A DNA stretch of 48,411 bases from Acidobacteria bacterium RIFCSPLOWO2_02_FULL_67_21 (GCA_001767195.1 MEKU01000026.1:1-48411); one strand, 5' to 3'. Positions 1 through 8,098 are shown, counted from the stretch's first letter. Notes: generated by a model not told the origin, from the letters alone. Numbers and translations are program-made.

Positions 1-8
1 GGGGCGGC

Positions 9-2219
9 TCATGGGATGGGCGGTTTCCAGTTGAGAACAATCGTCAAAGGAGACGGCGCTTCGAGCGAGGAGATGGCGAGGAATCGCTCGCCAATCCGGA
101 TTGCCGCGGGACTGGTAGCGGCAGCGGTTTGGAACAGCGCCACCGGTGTTCCGGGTTTGAGTGTGGTTCCCCCGCCAGCGATCGGCACCGCCATCAGCCG
201 GCCACCCGGCGCCGGAAAATAGAGTTCACGGCCGTCGGCACTCCAGAACGGAGTGCCGGCTCCGTCGGTGGAGATCCTTACTCGTTCTGCCGGGCCGGGG
301 AAGGCCTGCACGTAGGCCTCAGAGCGACCGGTCTCTTGCGAGATGAACGAGATCCACCGTCCATCCGGCGAGAACCGGCCACAGCACTCGAGCGCCGGCG
401 TCTGTACGACCGCAAACGGCTTTCGGTCGCCAGACATCGGCAGCGCCCAGAGATCGTCGGCCGTCGTCGGCGCGGCATCCTGGTAGAGCAGAAACCGTCC
501 GTCCGCCGACCAGTCGCTGGCGGCTTTGCCGTTGGCTGACTCGAGCAACGGCCGCTCGTCATTACCATCAATTGATTTGATGTACAGATCGAGCACGCCC
601 TTCCGACTCGACGTAAATACGAGATGTCTCCCATCAGGCGACCATGCGCCGGGGGCCTCCCAGGCGGCGCTGGTTGTGAAACGCCGCGACGGCTGCACCC
701 CTGCGACGTCGACGAGCCAGACGTCAGTATTGCCGTTGATGGTGCGCGCCATCGCCAGTGTGCGCTGGTCCGGTGACACTCCTACTCTCGTTGCGAGTGC
801 CTCACCCAGGCTACCGATCTCCCGCCCCGCCCGATCCATCAAGACGTATTGGTTACGGCCGGCGCTCAGTCGATAGGCGAGCATCCCGTTGGCGGATGCC
901 GACACAGCGAGGCTGCCGGCCAGACTCGTGTTCGGCGTCGTCCAGTCCACGGCCACTTGTCCAGCGATCGAAATCGGATTGCCGCGCGGTGTCATGTCCG
1001 CGAGGTTGAAGCGCTGCGCGAGCAGGGCCTCCTTGCGGCCAAACAACACGGCGTCTGGTGCGGCGAAGACCGCGGACCCGTCGGAGTCGAGTAGCCGGCG
1101 TGTTTCCAACGAATCGACCGAACCCAGATAGAGCCCCTGGCTGTCCGTCGTGCGCGCAAAGAAAATGAAGCGGCGGCCATCCGGAAGAAATTGCGGATAG
1201 CGATGCGTCCTGTGTCCCGCCTCCAGCCGCGTGACCGGCGTCGTCTCGCCGCCATCGGCGGAGACCCGAAAGAGCGGACTGCCGTCGCTCGACGGCGCGA
1301 ACACAATCGTGCCGGCCGCACTCCAGGTGCCGCCCCTGCCCGACGCTCCCGGCAGACCGGCCACGGTGCGAACCACACCTGACGCCAGGTCGATCCGTTT
1401 CAGGCGGTTGTCGACGAAGAACGCGACCGACTGGCTATCGGGTGACCAGAACGGCAGCAGCGATTCGTTCAAGGACTGCTCCGTGCCGGCGAGCGGTGTG
1501 GCCTCTTCTGACGCGAGCGAACGCAGCCAGAGTTTTCCGTCTGCCTGAAACACCAGGCTGTGACCATCCGGTGACAAGGCGAACGACGTCAGCCGCGCGA
1601 GAGGGGGCAGGACGATCTGCAGCCGCATCTCCGGGGCATTGACCGGTGCGCCGCGCAGCGAAACGCCAACCGCGATTGCCAGCGCCGAGGCCGCGAGGAA
1701 TCCGAGAGCGCTTCCGGTCAGCAGAGTCCTTCGCGCTCGGAACGCACCCGCGAGCCTCGTCGCCCGTGAGCGGCGGGCCGGCCGCGCAGCGGGGGTGATC
1801 GTGCCGAGGCTGGCCGCACCCGCGCCGAGCACCGTCATCACTGCCGCCGACAGCTGCGCCAGCTTCGGCGCCATCGGCGCGGGGAAGCCGTCGGTCCAGT
1901 GATGCCGGGCGAGGTAGAAGCCGAGTGACTTGTCTGGCTGCACATCCTCGACACGAAAAGTGAAGATCGGCAGCTTCGCTGCGAAGGCGTGGTTGACTTC
2001 GTTCTTCACGTACGGCGATCCGTTGGCTGCCGTTGTCAGCACCAGGAGGAAGGCGCCAGCCGACGTGATCGCGTCGACGATCGCCTCATCCCATTGCGCG
2101 CCAGGAGCAACGTCGCGCGGGGCGATCCAGCAGCCCACCCCCTGCGCCTCGAGCTGCGCGCACACCTCCAGCGCGACCGCCTGGTCGTCCGAGGCGTAGG
2201 AGATGAAGAGAGCGCTCAC
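9..2219 (-). CDS. TIR domain protein with TolB-like beta-propeller
   Basis: The 736-residue protein has three parts. Residues 1-125 form a TIR domain: it opens FISYASDD, has the box CWIAPRDVAPG (30-40), and carries Glu74 in SPYVKNEV, the position that is catalytic in NAD-cleaving TIR domains. Residues about 166-188 are one hydrophobic segment. From about 200 to the end there are repeated PD40/TolB-type propeller blades (SPDGHSLVF, SPDSQSVAF, SPDGRHLVF, SADGRELYF). This predicts a cytoplasmic TIR domain joined through the inner membrane to a periplasmic propeller. Similar receptors with other N-terminal domains are common in Acidobacteria. Whether TIR acts as an NADase or only as an adaptor cannot be seen. 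The gene is complete, with its stop 9 bp from the window edge. Confidence 0.85.
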   Translation of the reverse strand: MSALFISYASDDQAVALEVCAQLEAQGVGCWIAPRDVAPGAQWDEAIVDAITSAGAFLLVLTTAANGSPYVKNEVNHAFAAKLPIFTFRVEDVQPDKSLGFYLARHHWTDGFPAPMAPKLAQLSAAVMTVLGAGAASLGTITPAARPARRSRATRLAGAFRARRTLLTGSALGFLAASALAIAVGVSLRGAPVNAPEMRLQIVLPPLARLTSFALSPDGHSLVFQADGKLWLRSLASEEATPLAGTEQSLNESLLPFWSPDSQSVAFFVDNRLKRIDLASGVVRTVAGLPGASGRGGTWSAAGTIVFAPSSDGSPLFRVSADGGETTPVTRLEAGHRTHRYPQFLPDGRRFIFFARTTDSQGLYLGSVDSLETRRLLDSDGSAVFAAPDAVLFGRKEALLAQRFNLADMTPRGNPISIAGQVAVDWTTPNTSLAGSLAVSASANGMLAYRLSAGRNQYVLMDRAGREIGSLGEALATRVGVSPDQRTLAMARTINGNTDVWLVDVAGVQPSRRFTTSAAWEAPGAWSPDGRHLVFTSSRKGVLDLYIKSIDGNDERPLLESANGKAASDWSADGRFLLYQDAAPTTADDLWALPMSGDRKPFAVVQTPALECCGRFSPDGRWISFISQETGRSEAYVQAFPGPAERVRISTDGAGTPFWSADGRELYFPAPGGRLMAVPIAGGGTTLKPGTPVALFQTAAATSPAAIRIGERFLAISSLEAPSPLTIVLNWKPPIP

Positions 2220-2380
2220 GCCGGGCGGATTCTAGCCCGGAACGCGCGGCCGCAGGCAGTTTCCGCCGCCCTCACGCCTTTGCGGCGCAGCAGAAACGAA
2301 CACTGGACGAAGGCGACCGCTCGCATCAGAGCCAGATTGAGCTGGCACAGCTGTCGCTTCAGCCCCGGCGAGAGATGACG

Positions 2381-2578
2381 ATGCTACGATTGACGGAGCG
2401 GCGGCGGGCGATACTCGCGGAGAAATTTGGCGACCTGGCCAACATGGCGGTCGCAGGCCTGGTGTTTGGCCAGATTATCGGGTCGGACGCCTTCTCGGTG
2501 GGCGTGGCCGTCGCAGGGTTTCTGATCTGGTCGGTGTTCCTGGCGGGCGCATATTACATGGCGGGAGAATCCCAATGA
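2381..2578 (+). CDS. Small hypothetical membrane protein
   Basis: This is a 65-residue protein with a charged start (MLRLTERRRAILAEKFGDL) and two hydrophobic stretches (about 22-36 and 41-60), so probably two membrane helices. An ATG at 2375 in the same frame abuts the GAGAG ribosome-binding site (2370-2374), whereas the ATG at 2381 has a normal six-base spacing, so 2381 is preferred. The stop overlaps the next start in an ATGA (2575-2578), which indicates co-translation. Function unknown. Confidence 0.6.
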   Translation: MLRLTERRRAILAEKFGDLANMAVAGLVFGQIIGSDAFSVGVAVAGFLIWSVFLAGAYYMAGESQ

Positions 2579-2694
2579 CAACCGCCCTCTTCATGTTGAG
2601 CCTCATTGCCCTCGCGGTTCTGATCATTTCGCTGCTCGACTGGCTGGGCCGTCGCAAAGACCGCCAATCAAAGGAGCGGCGCGGCGCAGCCTGA
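2575..2694 (+). CDS. 39-residue single-helix membrane peptide
   Basis: This short reading frame begins at the ATGA overlap with the preceding small membrane protein. It encodes one hydrophobic helix (about residues 4-24, MLSLIALAVLIISLLDWL) followed by a basic tail (GRRKDRQSKERR). The overlap, the hydrophobic-plus-basic design and the preference for G or C at third positions support a real gene. It may work with the gene before it. No family recognised. Confidence 0.5.
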   Translation: MTTALFMLSLIALAVLIISLLDWLGRRKDRQSKERRGAA

Positions 2695-2697
2695 CGA

Positions 2698-2779
2698 CCC
2701 GGCCGGGCTGACCACCTTCGCCAAGGCTATGGTGGTCCGCCGAAGCTTCATGCGAAGGCGGAAGCCCGGCACCACGTAC
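2698..2779. repeat. Composite palindromic element (family I with nested insert)
   Basis: Outer arms GCCGGGCT and AGCCCGGC followed by ACCACGTAC match the family-I hairpin half-element seen elsewhere in the window. Its usual two-base GA loop is replaced by about 50 bases that form a second palindrome (CCTTCGC at 2713-2719 with GCGAAGG near 2752-2758), bordered by GA on both sides. This looks like one repeat inserted into the loop of another. Confidence 0.6.
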
Positions 2780-2840
2780 TGACCGATCCGCCGATGATGG
2801 ATTGTGACTCCGAACGCGACGGTGATATTGTCGCGCGGCC

Positions 2841-4529
2841 GTGCCACTTCCCTACGAGCTGCGGATCGGCGTCACCGGCCACCGGAGCGTGTCGGACTGC
2901 TCCGGCGTCGCCGCCGCCATCGACGCGCTGCTCGATCGCATCAAGGGCACGCTGGCCGCCCCCGGCACCCCGCTCGCCTGCGTCCTCGTCTCCCCCCTTG
3001 CCGCCGGCGCCGATCGCATCGTCGCCCGTGCGGCCATGGAGCGGCTCGGCGCGCGGCTCGAGGTCGTCACGCCGTTTCCGGTTGACCAGTACCGGATGGA
3101 CTTCGAGACGGCCGCCGACCGCGCCGAGTTCGACGCGCTGCTGGCGCAGGCGGCGGTCGTCGATGAGCTCCCGGGGACGACGACCGGCGGCGCGCCGGCG
3201 TCGATATCACACGCGGCGCGGCGCGATGCGGCCTACCACCGGGTCGGCGAGCGCGTGGTCGATGCCTGCGAGATGCTCATCGCCGTCTGGAACGGCCGCC
3301 GCGCGGCCGGGACCGGGGGCACCGCCGACATCATCGAACACGCGCTTCGGCGCGAGCGGCTCGTCATCTGGATCAACACCGAACATCCGGAGACCCCGCC
3401 TCGTCTCGTGCGACACATCGCCTACGCCGATCATGGCGACGAAGCGCTGGTGGAGACGACGGAGCTGCCGACGCAGGCGAAGGAGCTGTCACTCGGCTTT
3501 CATCAGCAGTCGGCGTATTTCTGCGATTGCGCGCTCGACGAGCGGCGGGTGGAAGCGACGGCTGCCGAGGTGCGCCAGCGCTTCACGCGCGCGGCAGCGA
3601 AGGCAGGAGTTCCCGAGGGCGCGCTCACGGGCGTGGTCGAGTCGATCGTGCCCGAATTCGCGCGCGCCGACTGCCTGGCGCTGCGCTATCAGTGGCGGCA
3701 CGTGCTGGTGGTGAACGGCGTGCTCCGCATTGCGGCGTCGGCCGTCACCGTGGCGACGTTCCAGGTGTTGTTCTTCCCCGAGCATCTCTGGCTGATTGCG
3801 CTCGAGATCGTCGCCATGCTGGCGGTGCTCGGCCTGTGGTGGGGCGGCCGTCACGGTGCGTGGCACGAGAAGTGGCTGCACGACCGGTTTCTGGCCGAAC
3901 AGCTCCGCGCGGCCATGTTCACCGTGGTCGCGGGCGCGCACCGCGGCGCTCCCGACGACCGCACGCTCGCGTTCTACCGCGGCCCCAGGCACTGGCTCAC
4001 ACACGTCGGCGATGCCCTGGCCGCCCAGGCGCAGCGCGGAATTTCGCCCGTCCCGCTCGGTCCGCTGCGGCGGCTGCTCGTCGACGGCTGGATGAAGGAT
4101 CAGCAGGCGTTTCACGAGCGGAACGCGCGGCGCAAGGCCCGTCAGGCGCACAGCCGCCACCGGATGGGATTTGCGCTCTTCGGCGGCACGCTGCTGATGG
4201 CGCTGCTCCACCTGCTCGGCGTGGGCCACGCAGCGGAAGGGGTTCCGCCGGTTGCGGATCCGAGCGCCTGGATCACGTTCTTCGCGCTGGTCTTCCCCGT
4301 CTGGGCCGGCGTGGTCCACGCGATCACGGCGCAGCTCGAGCTGGAACGCGTGGCCGAACGATCGACGCGGATGGCCGCCACGCTCGCGGGCCTGGCCGAT
4401 CGTGCGGAACGGGCGTTGACCCCGCTGGAGCTCGACGAGACGGCGCGCGAAGCCGCATCGCTGATGCTGCGCGAGACGCACGAGTGGTGGGTGCTCCTCA
4501 GCTTCCAGGACGTGCGGCTGCAGGTGTAG
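2841..4529 (+). CDS. SLOG domain protein with SLATT-like membrane region
   Basis: The 562-residue protein starts at GTG (2841). Residues 1-185 look like a SLOG nucleotide-binding Rossmann domain: GVTGHR at 10-15, then LVSPLAAGADRIVA (49-62) and MLIAVWNGRRAAGTGG (145-160). Four hydrophobic segments follow at about 292-310, 316-334, 441-460 and 476-497; the last pair plus the helix QLELERVAERSTRMA resembles a SLATT domain. In published comparative genomics, SLOG sensors and SLATT pore-forming domains belong to nucleotide-dependent conflict systems in which a bound nucleotide triggers membrane damage. This assignment rests on motif reading only. No clear Shine-Dalgarno sequence precedes the start. 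Confidence 0.65.
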   Translation: MPLPYELRIGVTGHRSVSDCSGVAAAIDALLDRIKGTLAAPGTPLACVLVSPLAAGADRIVARAAMERLGARLEVVTPFPVDQYRMDFETAADRAEFDALLAQAAVVDELPGTTTGGAPASISHAARRDAAYHRVGERVVDACEMLIAVWNGRRAAGTGGTADIIEHALRRERLVIWINTEHPETPPRLVRHIAYADHGDEALVETTELPTQAKELSLGFHQQSAYFCDCALDERRVEATAAEVRQRFTRAAAKAGVPEGALTGVVESIVPEFARADCLALRYQWRHVLVVNGVLRIAASAVTVATFQVLFFPEHLWLIALEIVAMLAVLGLWWGGRHGAWHEKWLHDRFLAEQLRAAMFTVVAGAHRGAPDDRTLAFYRGPRHWLTHVGDALAAQAQRGISPVPLGPLRRLLVDGWMKDQQAFHERNARRKARQAHSRHRMGFALFGGTLLMALLHLLGVGHAAEGVPPVADPSAWITFFALVFPVWAGVVHAITAQLELERVAERSTRMAATLAGLADRAERALTPLELDETAREAASLMLRETHEWWVLLSFQDVRLQV

Positions 4530-4532
4530 ACA

Positions 4533-4547
4533 ATGTACAATGTACAT
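4533..4547. promoter_or_regulatory. Palindromic operator candidate of the toxin-antitoxin pair
   Basis: Two TGTACA half-sites (4534-4539 and 4541-4546) flank a single A and extend by one base pair to a 15-bp palindrome. It lies two bases before the antitoxin ATG. Phd-type antitoxins commonly repress their own operon by binding such sites. There is no room for a Shine-Dalgarno sequence between the palindrome and the ATG, so the message may be leaderless or coupled to the gene upstream. Confidence 0.55.
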
Positions 4548-4549
4548 CC

Positions 4550-4798
4550 ATGAAGCGGTACACCGTATCGGTCGTACGGGAACGGCTCTCGCAGGCGCTC
4601 GACGAGGCTGAACGGGGTCTCCCCGTGATCATCGAACGGAAGGGCGTCCGGTACCGACTGGCCGTCGAGAAGCCGCCCCGGAAGCGGCGGAAGCCCCAGT
4701 TTCGCATCGAGATCCTCGACCCGGCCATCGAAGCCGGCCAGTGGACCTGGGACTGGACTCCTGACGGGCTGCGGTTCAGAGATACCCGTCCGAAGTGA
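4550..4798 (+). CDS. Antitoxin, Phd/YefM-like
   Basis: The 82-residue protein begins MKRYTVSVVRERLSQALDEA, the usual N-terminal DNA-binding fold of Phd/YefM antitoxins, continues GLPVIIERKGVRYRLAV, and ends with a Trp-rich tail (QWTWDWTPDGLRF) that would wrap the toxin. The ATG at 4550 is chosen because the frame upstream runs through the preceding gene in another frame, and because the operator-like palindrome lies directly before it. The stop overlaps the toxin start (GTGA, 4795-4798). It should neutralise the PIN nuclease and repress the operon. Confidence 0.75.
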   Translation: MKRYTVSVVRERLSQALDEAERGLPVIIERKGVRYRLAVEKPPRKRRKPQFRIEILDPAIEAGQWTWDWTPDGLRFRDTRPK

Positions 4799-5157
4799 TC
4801 CTGCTCGACACGAATGCGCTGATCTGGATCGCCACCGGCCATGCGAGATCGCGCCCGCTGCTCAGGCAGCAGGCGCGGTTGTGCGTCTCCCCCGCGTCGC
4901 TCCTCGAACTGCAGATTGCCGTCGAATCCGGCCGCGTGAACCTTCCGCAGCCAATCGAGGCGGCGCTTCAGGACGAACGGTGGCTGGTCGACGATCCGCC
5001 GGCATCCGCGTGGTTCCTGCAGGCAGCCGAGGTGAGCTGGACGCGGGATCCGTTCGACCGGCTCCTCGTAGCGCACGCCCGGCTGCGCCGATGGCGCCTC
5101 GCCACCGGCGACACGCGCATCGTCGAGCACCTTGGCTCGGCAGCAATGGAGCTGTAG
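4795..5157 (+). CDS. vapC: PIN domain toxin, VapC-type
   Basis: A 120-residue protein with the PIN layout: MILLDTNALIW supplies the first acidic residue (Asp5), SLLELQIAVESG the second (Glu), DPFDRLLVAHARL the third and TGDTRI the fourth. These four positions bind Mg2+ in VapC ribonucleases, which cut tRNA or rRNA. The start is GTG overlapping the antitoxin stop, so the two are co-translated. Length and motifs are normal and the gene looks intact. Confidence 0.85.
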   Translation: MILLDTNALIWIATGHARSRPLLRQQARLCVSPASLLELQIAVESGRVNLPQPIEAALQDERWLVDDPPASAWFLQAAEVSWTRDPFDRLLVAHARLRRWRLATGDTRIVEHLGSAAMEL

Positions 5158-5162
5158 CGATG

Positions 5163-5223
5163 AATGGGGTCGGGAGTCATTTTCGCGGAAAGGGTGAATG
5201 CGAAAATGACTCCCGACCCCATT
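5163..5223. repeat. Perfect 24-bp inverted repeat (REP-like hairpin)
   Basis: Arms 5163-5186 and 5200-5223 are perfect reverse complements (the arm begins AATGGGGTCGGGAGTCATTT) around a 13-base spacer. The sequence differs from the GC-rich repeats in the rest of the window. Long AT-containing hairpins of this kind are typical of REP elements mobilised by IS200-like REP-associated tyrosine transposases. No transposase gene is present here. It could also end transcription of the toxin operon. Confidence 0.75.
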
Positions 5224-5255
5224 TATCGCGGCGACCCTACGTACAATAAGCAGAC

Positions 5256-8006
5256 ATGACCGCCAACGAGATCCGCCGCTCCTTTCTCACGTACTTCGAG
5301 CGGCAGGGGCACCGGGTGGTGTCGAGCTCTCCCCTCGTCCCGCACGACGACCCCACCCTGCTCTTCACCAACGCGGGGATGAACCAGTTCAAGGATCTGT
5401 TCCTGGGCCGCGAGACGCGCGACTACCGACGCGCCGCCAGCGCACAGAAGTGCATGCGCGTCAGCGGCAAACACAACGACCTCGAGAACGTCGGCCCCTC
5501 GCTCCGCCACCACACGTTCTTCGAGATGCTCGGGAACTTCTCGTTCGGCGATTACTTCAAGAAGGATGCGATCCCGTTTGCCTGGGAGCTGCTGACCACC
5601 GAATGGAAGATCCCCGCCAATCGCCTTTTCGCGACGGTGTTCAAGGGGGACGCGGCCGTTCCGAGAGACGGCGAGGCGTACGACGTCTGGGCGAAGTTCC
5701 TGCCGGCCGAGCGCATCGGCGAGCTCGGCGCCGCCGACAATTTCTGGCAGATGGGCGAGACCGGCCCCTGCGGCCGCTGCTCGGAGATCTATTACTGCCG
5801 CGGCTCCGACATTTCGTGTTCCGAGGAAGCCGCCGGCGGGCGCTGCCGCGGGCTCGAGTGCAGCTGCGACCGCTATATCGAGATCTGGAACAACGTGTTC
5901 ATGGAATTCGACCGGCAGGCCGACGGCACGCTCAAGCCGTTGCCAGCGCCGTCCATCGACACCGGCATGGGGCTCGAGCGGATCACCGCCGTGCTGCAAG
6001 GGCACCTGTCGAACTACGACACGGACCTGTTCATGCCACTGCTCAACGCAATCGGCGAACGGGCGGCGGTGGAGTACGGCGGCACGGCCCGGCTGAAGCC
6101 GGGCACTACGTACGGGAGTACGTACGATGCGCACGATGCGGATACGTCGATGCGGGTCGTGGCCGACCATACGCGCGCGATGACGTTCCTCATCGCCGAC
6201 GGGGTGATGCCGTCGAACGAATGGCGCGGCTACGTGCTCCGCAAGATCATGCGGCGGGCCATGCGGCACGGCATGCGGCTCGGCATGAAAGAGCCGTTTC
6301 TCTACACTCTCGTCGACACGCTCGTCCGGGACTTCGGCGACGCCTACCCCGAGCTGACATCCGGCCGCGACACCCTCGTCCGGGTGATCCGCAGCGAGGA
6401 GGAACGCTTCGACGCCGTCCTGGCCGAGGGCCTGCCACGGCTCGAGGAGGTGCTCGACGCCGCAGCTGCAGCTGGTGGCACTGTGGCCGGCGACGCCGCC
6501 TTCCGTCTGTACGACACCTACGGGCTGCCGAGAGACTTCATCGAAGACATGGCCGATGAGCGAAAGCTGACGCTCGACCGCGAGGCGTTCGAGCGCGCGA
6601 TGGAGGGGCAGCGCGACAAGGCACGCGCGAAGAGCAAGTTCAAAGGCTCGAAGGCACCAGATATGTGGGTCGTACCAGAACGTGAAGAGGTTGACCTCCT
6701 GAGAGACACCTTCGAGGGATACGACACGACCCGCGCGCAGGGTATTCCGATAGCACTCTTGTATGACGACCGGCCTGTGACTGTGCCTGTGCTCAAAGCG
6801 AATCAGAGCGGTTATGTCGTGCTGCCGAAAACGCCGTTCTACATCGAAGCTGGCGGTCAAGTATCGGATGTTGGATGGATCAAAGGTCCCGCGGGAGAGG
6901 CGGAGGTCGATGCCCTAATTCGTATTCCCCTCAGGCCTGATTTTCCTCGAGCGCACCATGTTCGGGTAACTGCCGGTGAAATTCGCAGAGAGGACATTGT
7001 TACAGCCGAAGTCGACGTCGCCGCCCGCGACGCGACCCGGCGCAATCACACCGCCACGCACCTGCTGCACGCCGCGCTCCGGCAGGTGCTCGGCGCCCAC
7101 GTCAAGCAGGCCGGGTCGCTCGTCGCGCCCGACCGGCTCCGCTTCGACTTCGTCCATTTCGCGCCGCTGACGCCCGGGCAGCTCCTAGAGATCGAACGGA
7201 TCGTCAACGAACACGTGCTCCGGAACACGCCCGTGCAGACGGAGATCAAGAACACGCAGGAGGCGATCGCCGCCGGCGCCATGGCGCTCTTCGGCGAGAA
7301 GTACGGCGACCGCGTCCGCGTCGTATCGGTGCCCGGCTTCAGCGTGGAGCTCTGCGGCGGCACGCACGTCCGTGCCACAGGCGACATCGGGCTGTTTGCC
7401 ATCGTGTCGGAGGGGGGCGTCGCAGCCGGCACGAGGCGCATCGAGGCCATTACCGGGCTCGACGCGATGCGCGCGTTCCAGCGGCAGCGCGACGAGCTGT
7501 CGGCAGTGGCGGCCACGTTGAATGCACGGTCCGGAGATCTGGCAGCGAAAGCATCCGCTCTGCTCGACGAAAGCAAGCGTCTCGCCCGCGAGCTGCAGCA
7601 GGCAAGAATGAAGGCCGCGCTCGGCAGCGGCGCCACCGGCGGTCAGGAGGACGCGATCGACGTTGCCGGGATCAAGCTGGTCGCCCGCGAAGTGGCCGGC
7701 CTCGACAAGGACGGCCTCCGCGCGCTCGTCGACCAGCACCGCTCGCGCATCAAGAGCGGCGTGGTCATCCTCGCTTCACCCTCGGACGGGAAGGTCACCA
7801 TCGTCGTCGGCGTGACGCTGGATCTCGTCGAGAAGGCGCCGGCCGGGCAGATCGTGAAGCAGATCGCGCCGATCGTCGGCGGCGGGGGCGGCGGAAGGCC
7901 GGACTTCGCCGAAGCGGGCGGCAAGGATCCGTCGAAGATTGCCGAGATGCTCGCGGCGAGCCGCGGGATTGTCGAGAAGATGTTGAACGCCGAGCCGGGC
8001 CGATAG
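5256..8006 (+). CDS. alaS: Alanine--tRNA ligase
   Basis: The 916-residue enzyme charges tRNA-Ala and edits mischarged Ser or Gly. It opens FLTYFERQGHRVVSSS and has the class II core (TNAGMNQFKDLFLG), the strongly conserved LIADGVMPSNE, the editing-site NHTATHLLHAAL and CGGTHV, and a C-terminal GGGGGGRPDFAEAGG. All domains are present. Two oddities: a palindromic repeat (6086-6114) lies in frame and encodes ARLKPGTTY before RVVADH; and the stretch from about 6640 to 7020, just before the editing site, is much less GC-rich than its flanks (hand count about 55% in 6781-7020 against about 78% in 7021-7140). Confidence 0.97.
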   Translation: MTANEIRRSFLTYFERQGHRVVSSSPLVPHDDPTLLFTNAGMNQFKDLFLGRETRDYRRAASAQKCMRVSGKHNDLENVGPSLRHHTFFEMLGNFSFGDYFKKDAIPFAWELLTTEWKIPANRLFATVFKGDAAVPRDGEAYDVWAKFLPAERIGELGAADNFWQMGETGPCGRCSEIYYCRGSDISCSEEAAGGRCRGLECSCDRYIEIWNNVFMEFDRQADGTLKPLPAPSIDTGMGLERITAVLQGHLSNYDTDLFMPLLNAIGERAAVEYGGTARLKPGTTYGSTYDAHDADTSMRVVADHTRAMTFLIADGVMPSNEWRGYVLRKIMRRAMRHGMRLGMKEPFLYTLVDTLVRDFGDAYPELTSGRDTLVRVIRSEEERFDAVLAEGLPRLEEVLDAAAAAGGTVAGDAAFRLYDTYGLPRDFIEDMADERKLTLDREAFERAMEGQRDKARAKSKFKGSKAPDMWVVPEREEVDLLRDTFEGYDTTRAQGIPIALLYDDRPVTVPVLKANQSGYVVLPKTPFYIEAGGQVSDVGWIKGPAGEAEVDALIRIPLRPDFPRAHHVRVTAGEIRREDIVTAEVDVAARDATRRNHTATHLLHAALRQVLGAHVKQAGSLVAPDRLRFDFVHFAPLTPGQLLEIERIVNEHVLRNTPVQTEIKNTQEAIAAGAMALFGEKYGDRVRVVSVPGFSVELCGGTHVRATGDIGLFAIVSEGGVAAGTRRIEAITGLDAMRAFQRQRDELSAVAATLNARSGDLAAKASALLDESKRLARELQQARMKAALGSGATGGQEDAIDVAGIKLVAREVAGLDKDGLRALVDQHRSRIKSGVVILASPSDGKVTIVVGVTLDLVEKAPAGQIVKQIAPIVGGGGGGRPDFAEAGGKDPSKIAEMLAASRGIVEKMLNAEPGR
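6086..6114. repeat. Family-I palindromic repeat inside alaS
   Basis: The stem-loop CCCGGCT-GA-AGCCGGG followed by CACTACGTAC lies inside alaS. It is identical over about 30 bases to the intergenic copy at 10231-10257. It keeps the reading frame and encodes residues around 277-287, between NYDTDLF and RVVADH. A second GTACGTAC-like tail follows at 6119. Confidence 0.8.
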
Positions 8007-8009
8007 CCG

Positions 8010-8054
8010 ACGTAGTGCCCGGCTTTAGCCGGGCTGAAGCCCGGCACTACGTAC
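8010..8054. repeat. Family-I double-hairpin repeat
   Basis: Starting ACGTAGTGCCCGGCTTTAGC and ending GCACTACGTAC, the element holds two overlapping hairpins (GCCCGGCT-TT-AGCCGGGC and GCCGGGCT-GA-AGCCCGGC) that share one arm. It fills most of the gap between alaS and the following lipoprotein gene. Confidence 0.85.
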
Positions 8055-8098
8055 ACGGTTCAAACGGTCACACGGCCTCCAGAATGCCTGAGGGAACT

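Noticed and set aside
5223-6860. 545-residue open frame opposite alaS
   Set aside because: Shadow frame caused by high GC third positions of alaS; no domain is recognisable and it lies wholly antisense to an essential gene.
8010-8054. Family-I element as a classical rho-independent terminator
   Set aside because: The hairpins are strong but no T-run follows on either strand, and copies also occur inside genes.
8015-8098. Upstream extension of the SMP-30-like lipoprotein (start MPGFSRAEARHYV)
   Set aside because: The extension is only the family-I repeat read through; the signal peptide begins at 8099 with a ribosome-binding site. The same applies to the extension of the MqnX-like gene at 39988-40086.
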